A DNA stretch of 64,000 nt from Pelagovum sp. HNIBRBA483 (lineage in GTDB: Bacteria > Pseudomonadota > Alphaproteobacteria > Rhodobacterales > Rhodobacteraceae): contig NZ_CP162412.1 in assembly GCF_040931995.1 (NCBI RefSeq), forward strand, positions 310,001 to 374,000. Direction: 5' to 3'. Under the pieces are notes generated by a model. The model did not search any database, was not told where the DNA came from, and saw nothing but the letters and a program-made list of their open reading frames with translations. A program made the position numbers and the translations under genes. Below are positions 58,370-64,000 of this stretch, piece by piece (position 1 is the stretch's first letter; each line of letters opens with the position of its first letter).

Positions 58370-60502
58370 ATGTTTAATGAAGTAAAAAAATCCATCCAGT
58401 GGGGCGAAGAAACGCTGACACTGGAAACGGGCAAAGTTGCCCGCCAAGCCGACGGGTCGGTTATCGCGACTCTCGGCGAAACAAGCGTGATGGCGAACGT
58501 CACGTTTGCAAAGGAGCCGAAGCCGGGGCAGGACTTCTTCCCGCTGACGGTCCATTATCAAGAGAAATACTACGCAGCGGGCAAAGTTCCAGGCGGCTTT
58601 TTTAAGCGGGAAGCACGCCCGACCGAGAAAGAAACCCTGACTGCACGTCTGATTGACCGTCCGATCCGCCCACTCTTTGTTCCTGGTTTCAAGAATGAAG
58701 TGCTAGTGATGTGTACGGTATTGAGCCACGATCTGGTTAACGACCCTGACATCGTTGCGATGATTGCAGCTTCCGCAGCTTTGACGATTTCGGGTGCGCC
58801 GTTCATGGGGCCGATCGCGGGTTGCCGCGTCGGTTTCGAAGATGGTGAATACATTTTGAACCCGACCGTTGATGATATGCAGGGCTTGCGCAACAACCCT
58901 GAGCAGCGCCTTGATCTCGTTGTTGCGGGCACCAAGGAAGCGGTCATGATGGTCGAGTCCGAAGCATACGAATTGTCTGAAGCAGAAATGCTGGGCGCAG
59001 TCACATTCGCGCATGAACAGATTCAGCCGGTGATTGATCTAATCATTGGCCTGGCCGAAGACAGTGCAAAAGAGCCGTTTGATTTCACCCCTCCAGACTA
59101 TTCCGAGCTATTTGAGGCTGTGAAGGCTGCTGGCGAAGCGCAAATGCGCGAAGCATATGCTATCCTTGACAAGCAGGCGCGTCAGACGGCTGTCGCTGCG
59201 GCGAAAGAGCAAATCAAGGCGAGCTTGTCCGAGGAGCAGCTTGAAGATGCAAATCTCGGCTCCGCGCTCAAGAAACTCGAGTCCACTGTACTTAGAAGCA
59301 CAGTGGTCAAGGACGGAAAGCGTATCGACGGACGTGCGCTCGATGAAGTGCGTTCGATCGTCTGCGAAACCGGCCTACTTCCGCGGACGCACGGCTCGGC
59401 ACTTTTCACCCGTGGCGAAACGCAGGGCTTGGTTGTGACCACGCTTGGCACCGGTGACGACGAACAGATCATTGATGCGCTGCATGGAAACTTCCGTTCC
59501 AACTTCCTGCTGCATTACAACTTCCCGCCCTACTCGGTTGGTGAAGCTGGGCGCGTTGGCCCTCCGGGTCGCCGTGAGATCGGACATGGTAAATTGGCAT
59601 GGCGTGCGCTTCAGGCGGTCCTGCCAGCAGCGACTGACTTCCCGTACACCATTCGCGTTGTCTCCGAGATCACCGAATCCAACGGATCCTCGTCTATGGC
59701 GTCTGTCTGTGGCGGTTCGTTGTCCATGATGGATGCAGGTGTACCGCTCAAAGCGCCGGTCGCAGGCGTCGCAATGGGCCTCGTCCTTGAAGATGACGGC
59801 TCTTACGCGGTGTTGACCGACATCCTCGGCGATGAAGACCATCTCGGCGATATGGACTTCAAAGTAGCAGGGACGGAAAACGGCATTACCTCGCTCCAGA
59901 TGGACATCAAGGTTGCCGGCATCACCCCTGAAATTATGGAAAAAGCGCTCGACCAAGCAAAGCGCGGGCGGATGCACATTCTCGGAGAGATGGCAAAGGC
60001 CCTGACGGAAGCTGGCGATTTCAGCGTTCACGCTCCGCGCATCGAGACAATGCAAATCCCAACTGACAAGATCCGTGAGGTGATTGGCTCGGGCGGTAAA
60101 GTGATCCGCGAAATCGTTGAAGTTTCGGGCGCAAAGGTCGACATTAACGACGAAGGCATCATCAAGATCGCTTCCCCGAACGGTGAGGCAATCAAGAAAG
60201 CCTATGACATGATCTACTCGATCGTGGCAGAGCCGGAAGAGGGCAAGATCTACCGCGGCAAAGTGGTGAAACTTGTCGATTTCGGAGCTTTTGTGAACTT
60301 CTTCGGCAAGCGCGACGGTTTGGTTCATGTGAGCCAGATTGAAAACCGGCGCCTCAATCATCCATCTGACGTCTTGAAAGAGGGTCAGGAAGTTTGGGTT
60401 AAGCTTCTGGGCTTCGATGACCGTGGCAAAGTTCGTCTTTCGATGAAAGTCGTAGACCAGGAAACCGGCGAAGAAGCAAAGAACGAAGAAGAGTCCGAGT
60501 AA
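58370..60502 (+). CDS. pnp: Polynucleotide phosphorylase
   Basis: 710 residues from the ATG at 58370 (ACAGGA seven bases upstream; the preceding ATG at 58367 is equally possible). Two RNase PH domains: first with [24 protein letters not shown] (about 9-32), second with [19 protein letters not shown] (about 360-378) and the phosphate-binding [22 protein letters not shown]; then the KH domain with [13 protein letters not shown] (about 575-587) and the S1 domain with [16 protein letters not shown] 3'-5' phosphorolytic exoribonuclease and degradosome component. Ends in E-rich tail. Followed by a terminator. Confidence 0.98.
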   Translation: MFNEVKKSIQWGEETLTLETGKVARQADGSVIATLGETSVMANVTFAKEPKPGQDFFPLTVHYQEKYYAAGKVPGGFFKREARPTEKETLTARLIDRPIRPLFVPGFKNEVLVMCTVLSHDLVNDPDIVAMIAASAALTISGAPFMGPIAGCRVGFEDGEYILNPTVDDMQGLRNNPEQRLDLVVAGTKEAVMMVESEAYELSEAEMLGAVTFAHEQIQPVIDLIIGLAEDSAKEPFDFTPPDYSELFEAVKAAGEAQMREAYAILDKQARQTAVAAAKEQIKASLSEEQLEDANLGSALKKLESTVLRSTVVKDGKRIDGRALDEVRSIVCETGLLPRTHGSALFTRGETQGLVVTTLGTGDDEQIIDALHGNFRSNFLLHYNFPPYSVGEAGRVGPPGRREIGHGKLAWRALQAVLPAATDFPYTIRVVSEITESNGSSSMASVCGGSLSMMDAGVPLKAPVAGVAMGLVLEDDGSYAVLTDILGDEDHLGDMDFKVAGTENGITSLQMDIKVAGITPEIMEKALDQAKRGRMHILGEMAKALTEAGDFSVHAPRIETMQIPTDKIREVIGSGGKVIREIVEVSGAKVDINDEGIIKIASPNGEAIKKAYDMIYSIVAEPEEGKIYRGKVVKLVDFGAFVNFFGKRDGLVHVSQIENRRLNHPSDVLKEGQEVWVKLLGFDDRGKVRLSMKVVDQETGEEAKNEEESE

Positions 60503-60527
60503 TCTTCTTCAGTTGTAGAGTTGAATT

Positions 60528-60556
60528 GGCCCAGCTGTTTGCTGGGCCTTTTCTTT
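60528..60556 (+). terminator. Rho-independent terminator after pnp
   Basis: GGCCCAGC (60528-60535) pairs perfectly with GCTGGGCC (60541-60548), loop TGTTT, followed by TTTTCTTTT. Confidence 0.93.
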
Positions 60557-60719
60557 TGGCAGACTCCTATTCTCTGTAGCCAAATTGAAATGCCGTTGAT
60601 CGCCGCGCATCTTCAGGCTTGCAGTTTTGAAACCGATCACCATCTTTGACCTGAAGGTCCAAAAACTCGTGCTGCATAGCGGGCGAAATTCGGTTGGACG
60701 CTTATATAAGGAGAAAGCC

Positions 60720-63338
60720 ATGAACTTGGAAAAGTTCACGGAGCGGTCCCGTGGGTTCATTCAGGCCGCCCAAACCATTGCAATGAGAGAGAGCCACCAA
60801 AGGCTCGCTCCAGAACACCTTCTCAAGGCACTTCTCGACGATGAGCAAGGACTTGCCGCGAACCTCATTGGAAAAGCGGGAGGCAATGTTGGCCGCGTCA
60901 GAGAGGTATTGGAGGTTGCGCTTGAAAAGATGCCGAAAGTTACCGGCGATGCAGGTCAGGTCTACCTGGACAGCGCAACCGCGAAGGTCGTTGCTGAGGC
61001 AGAGAAACTTTCCGAAAAAGCGGGTGATAGTTTTGTTACCGTTGAGCGTTTGCTGACGGCACTTGCGATTGTGAAAACCCAGGCCAAAGATGCGCTTGAG
61101 GCTGGGGGCGTTTCCGCTCAGGCGCTTAATGCGGCAATCAATGATGTTCGCAAAGGCCGGACAGCGGATAGTGCAAACGCCGAAGACGGATACGATGCGC
61201 TCAAAAAATATGCCCGCGATCTCACGGAAGCCGCCGAACAAGGGAAGATCGACCCGATCATCGGTCGTGACGAAGAAATTCGCCGTGCAATGCAGGTTTT
61301 GAGCCGCCGGACCAAGAATAACCCTGTGCTGATCGGTGAGCCCGGTGTTGGTAAAACCGCGATCGCTGAGGGCCTAGCGCTTCGCATCATCGATGGCGAT
61401 GTACCCGAAAGCCTTCGAAATAAAAAGTTGCTCGCCCTGGATATGGGTGCGCTCATTGCTGGCGCAAAATATCGTGGCGAATTTGAGGAGCGTCTCAAAG
61501 CCATCCTGAAAGAGATCGAAGTAGCCGCTGGTGAGATCATACTCTTCATTGACGAGATGCATGTGTTGGTCGGGGCAGGAAAAACCGATGGTGCGATGGA
61601 TGCGGCGAACCTGATCAAGCCCGCTTTGGCCCGCGGCGAACTGCATTGCGTAGGGGCAACCACGCTCGACGAATACCGTAAATATGTTGAAAAAGATGCG
61701 GCCCTCGCGCGGCGTTTCCAGCCGCTCGTCGTGGAAGAGCCAACGTTAGAGGATACAGTCTCCATCCTGCGAGGCATCAAAGAGAAATACGAACTGCATC
61801 ACGGTGTTCGCATTTCGGACTCGGCGTTAGTCGCAGCGGCGACCCTGTCGCACCGCTATATTACGGACCGTTTTTTGCCTGATAAAGCTATTGACCTTGT
61901 TGATGAAGCCGCGTCGCGCTTGCGGATGGAAGTCGATAGCAAGCCCGAAGAGCTTGATGCCCTGGATCGCCAAATCCTCCAGATGCAGATCGAAGCCGAG
62001 GCTCTGAAGAAAGAGGATGATACTGCTTCAAAGAGCCGCCTTGAGAAGCTTGAAAGGGAACTGGCTGATCTTCAGGAACAGTCAGCAGAGATGACTGCCA
62101 TGTGGCAGTCCGAACGTGACAAGCTCGAGGGTGCACGCGGAATGAAAGAGCAACTCGATCGCGCGCGCGCCGATCTCGAGATTGCAAAAAGGGAAGGAAA
62201 CCTCGCAAAAGCTGGTGAACTTTCATATGGCGTCATTCCACAGCTTGAGCGGCAACTTTCTGAGGCAGAGGATCATGAACAAGATTCGTTGATGGTTGAA
62301 GAGGCTGTTCGCCCCGAGCAAATAGCCGAGGTTGTCGAACGCTGGACGGGTATCCCGACATCAAAGATGTTGGAAGGAGAACGTGAAAAGCTCTTGCGTA
62401 TGGAGCAAGAGCTTGGCCGTCGCGTCATCGGGCAAAAACCTGCGCTGCGGGCCGTCTCAAACGCCGTTAGGCGCGCGCGCGCTGGGCTGAACGATGAGAA
62501 CCGCCCACTCGGTTCCTTCTTGTTCCTTGGGCCTACAGGTGTCGGCAAGACTGAGCTGACAAAAGCGGTCGCTGAATATCTCTTTGATGATGACAACGCG
62601 ATGGTTCGCATTGATATGTCAGAATTCATGGAGAAGCATGCAGTAGCGCGCTTGATTGGTGCGCCTCCTGGTTATGTAGGATATGATGAAGGGGGCGTTC
62701 TAACCGAAGCCGTTCGGCGCCGACCTTATCAAGTTGTGTTGTTTGATGAGGTCGAGAAGGCGCATCCCGATGTCTTCAACGTTTTGCTTCAAGTCTTGGA
62801 TGACGGTGTGTTGACCGACGGACATGGCCGAACGGTCGACTTCAAGCAAACATTGATTGTGTTGACCTCAAATCTGGGTGCCCAGGCTTTGAGCCAGCTG
62901 CCTGATGGTTCTGATGCTGCTGAGGCGAAGCGAGACGTGATGGATGCGGTAAGAGCACATTTCCGACCGGAATTCCTGAACAGACTCGACGAGACGATCA
63001 TCTTTGACCGACTTGGTCGCGCCGACATGGATGGAATTGTCGAGATTCAGTTGCGTCGTCTTGCGAAGCGTCTATCGAGCCGAAACATTTCCCTCGACTT
63101 GGATGAAAGTGCGCGGAAGTGGCTGGCTGATGAGGGGTATGATCCTGTTTTCGGCGCGCGCCCATTAAAACGTGTTATTCAGCGCGCGCTGCAGGACCAA
63201 CTCGCGGAAATGATCCTTGCCGGTGAAATTGCTGACGGCGATGTCGTGCCAGTTTCGGCAGGATCCGAAGGGATGATTGTTGGCGAGCGGATTTCAAGAT
63301 CTGACAGATCTTTCCCTAACGACGCGGTTGTTCACTGA
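60720..63338 (+). CDS. clpB: ATP-dependent chaperone ClpB
   Basis: 872 residues from the ATG at 60720, preceded by AAGGAGA; the longer reading from 60627 is rejected. N-terminal Clp domain ([16 protein letters not shown], about 5-20), first AAA module with [13 protein letters not shown] (about 204-216), the coiled-coil middle domain (about 410-530, [19 protein letters not shown]), and second AAA module with [13 protein letters not shown] (about 604-616). ClpB with DnaK unfolds and rescues aggregated proteins. Heat-shock promoter sequences upstream were not convincing. Stands alone on the + strand. Confidence 0.97.
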   Translation: MNLEKFTERSRGFIQAAQTIAMRESHQRLAPEHLLKALLDDEQGLAANLIGKAGGNVGRVREVLEVALEKMPKVTGDAGQVYLDSATAKVVAEAEKLSEKAGDSFVTVERLLTALAIVKTQAKDALEAGGVSAQALNAAINDVRKGRTADSANAEDGYDALKKYARDLTEAAEQGKIDPIIGRDEEIRRAMQVLSRRTKNNPVLIGEPGVGKTAIAEGLALRIIDGDVPESLRNKKLLALDMGALIAGAKYRGEFEERLKAILKEIEVAAGEIILFIDEMHVLVGAGKTDGAMDAANLIKPALARGELHCVGATTLDEYRKYVEKDAALARRFQPLVVEEPTLEDTVSILRGIKEKYELHHGVRISDSALVAAATLSHRYITDRFLPDKAIDLVDEAASRLRMEVDSKPEELDALDRQILQMQIEAEALKKEDDTASKSRLEKLERELADLQEQSAEMTAMWQSERDKLEGARGMKEQLDRARADLEIAKREGNLAKAGELSYGVIPQLERQLSEAEDHEQDSLMVEEAVRPEQIAEVVERWTGIPTSKMLEGEREKLLRMEQELGRRVIGQKPALRAVSNAVRRARAGLNDENRPLGSFLFLGPTGVGKTELTKAVAEYLFDDDNAMVRIDMSEFMEKHAVARLIGAPPGYVGYDEGGVLTEAVRRRPYQVVLFDEVEKAHPDVFNVLLQVLDDGVLTDGHGRTVDFKQTLIVLTSNLGAQALSQLPDGSDAAEAKRDVMDAVRAHFRPEFLNRLDETIIFDRLGRADMDGIVEIQLRRLAKRLSSRNISLDLDESARKWLADEGYDPVFGARPLKRVIQRALQDQLAEMILAGEIADGDVVPVSAGSEGMIVGERISRSDRSFPNDAVVH

Positions 63339-63350
63339 TGAGCGGATCCC

Positions 63351-63376
63351 GCAGCCCCGAGTGCTCTTGGGGCTGC
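63351..63376. terminator. GC hairpin between clpB and the convergent regulator gene
   Basis: GCAGCCCC (63351-63358) and GGGGCTGC (63369-63376) pair perfectly around a 10-base loop, 13 bases after the clpB stop. No T-tract on either side, so termination would need other help. Confidence 0.5.
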
Positions 63377-63396
63377 GCGACAGATCAAATATGCGA

Positions 63397-64000
63397 TTAG
63401 ATCATTCGGATAACGTCTTTATTGATCGCGAGCATATAGCCACGCCGAGCGATATTTTTGACAAGAAGCTCACTTATCATCTGATTGCCTAGGCTATCGC
63501 GCAATCGTTTAATCCGGGTCGCGCCGGCGGCTTCGTCACAATCAGCGGCAGAGCGTCCGGAAATTACGGCTTCAATCTCAGCTCCGGACAAAACCTCGTC
63601 ATCCATCCGCGCTTCAGCAAGTACGCTCAAAGTTTCGATTGCGGCGTCGGTCAGCTTGAATTCAAAGTTGTTGAGCAAGACGACGTTCTGATCGCGACTG
63701 ATCAACAGGGAATTGACGTCGATGCCACGGCGCTCGATATGCCCCATGCGGCGGTTCAGAGCTACGAGCATCAACAGAAAACTTACCGCGGCTATAAGGA
63801 GTGCTGCAGAAAAAACCAGCAGGACAAAGATCACAAAGCGGTACGATGTCAGTGTGTCGGAGAAAGCTGTCCCTGATTGTGCGAGAATTTCCAGTAATTT
63901 AATGTCTGATGGTGACGTGAGCGCAGTGTTCTCAACGAACAATGTCTCAACGCGTTCGTTGAAAGCGTTGGCGTCAGGCAAATTTATGAACAACAGAACT
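63397..64000 (-). CDS. Membrane-anchored winged-helix regulator, C-terminal part (runs off window)
   Basis: The gene enters from beyond position 64000 (no start seen; in frame with VLLFINLPDANAF). Visible are about 200 residues: a polar segment of about 45 residues, a hydrophobic helix YRFVIFVLLVFSAALLIAAV (about 50-70), a short stretch, then a winged-helix domain at the C-terminus with LTDAAIETLSVLAEAR, RIKRLRDSLG and LLVKNIARRGYML, which match the OmpR/PhoB type of DNA-binding fold. ToxR-like regulators have the opposite order. Convergent with clpB. The role and targets are unknown. Confidence 0.7.
   Translation of the reverse strand, partial: VLLFINLPDANAFNERVETLFVENTALTSPSDIKLLEILAQSGTAFSDTLTSYRFVIFVLLVFSAALLIAAVSFLLMLVALNRRMGHIERRGIDVNSLLISRDQNVVLLNNFEFKLTDAAIETLSVLAEARMDDEVLSGAEIEAVISGRSAADCDEAAGATRIKRLRDSLGNQMISELLVKNIARRGYMLAINKDVIRMI

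Noticed and set aside
60613-60705. Heat-shock (sigma-32) promoter before clpB
   Set aside because: CTTG at 60613 followed at 18 bases by CCATCTT, and a separate CTTATAT near 60698, were considered. Neither forms a complete -35/-10 pair matching the consensus.
1-64000. CRISPR arrays, transposases, rRNA genes, plasmid or phage genes
   Set aside because: Looked for and not seen; all long frames are assigned to chromosomal families.

Overview
The window reads as chromosome of a marine Roseobacter-type alphaproteobacterium (Rhodobacteraceae). The support is the gene content and order: a single type-B ribosomal protein L36 gene, the fused NADH-dehydrogenase-like/SelD protein with MnmH, an ECF11-type RpoE-ChrR pair facing a DUF1365/flavin oxidase/MFS/SDR operon, the rsmB-heparinase-purH-lspA block, rbfA-truB-rpsO-pnp, and several dimethylglycine-dehydrogenase-like fusion enzymes. 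GC is moderate throughout. I see no prophage, insertion sequence, CRISPR array or rRNA operon. Genus assignment is not possible by eye.

Layout. 1-6.1 kb: partial MFS transporter, YggT, RecQ, YaaA, and the threonine-degrading kbl-tdh pair. 6.1-9.3 kb: a selenium module (SelD fusion and MnmH, tail-to-tail) that would make 2-selenouridine in tRNA. 9.4-10.1 kb: PPP-family phosphatase. 10.2-23.3 kb: a complete inositol island on the + strand: LacI-type regulator, IolI-like TIM barrel protein, ABC importer (binding protein, permease, ATPase), iolG, iolC fused to an aldolase domain, iolD, iolE, a PhyH-family Fe(II)/2-oxoglutarate dioxygenase, and iolB. 23.4-28.9 kb: an XRE-cupin regulator followed by two non-identical DMGDH/GcvT fusion oxidoreductases. 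28.9-33.3 kb: RluA-type pseudouridine synthase, a RimK ligase with its putative aspartic protease partner, pyrF, dinB. 33.3-36.6 kb: N-formylglutamate amidohydrolase, tRNA-Val(GAC), rpmJ, a secreted repeat protein and a histidine phosphatase. 36.7-43.7 kb: saccharopine dehydrogenase, then the singlet-oxygen/ECF11 locus. 43.7-52.6 kb (minus strand): rmuC-mutL, a DUF3035 lipoprotein, lspA, purH, heparinase-like protein and rsmB. 52.6-60.5 kb: SDHAF4-like factor, dapB, then rbfA-(DUF2233)-truB-(DUF1643)-(RTX)-rpsO-pnp. 60.7-64 kb: clpB and the end of a membrane-bound winged-helix regulator.

How genes work together. The inositol island can import an inositol, oxidise it (IolG), interconvert inosose epimers (IolI-like), dehydrate (IolE), hydrolyse (IolD), isomerise (IolB), phosphorylate and cleave (IolC fusion). 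No methylmalonate-semialdehyde dehydrogenase is in view. The dioxygenase inside the operon is not part of the standard pathway and suggests a modified inositol as substrate. The most interesting items are that dioxygenase, the Tdh that has lost all four structural-zinc cysteines, the leader hairpins of rpsO and pnp, the membrane-anchored RTX protein inside a translation operon, and a regulator whose DNA-binding domain lies after its membrane helix.
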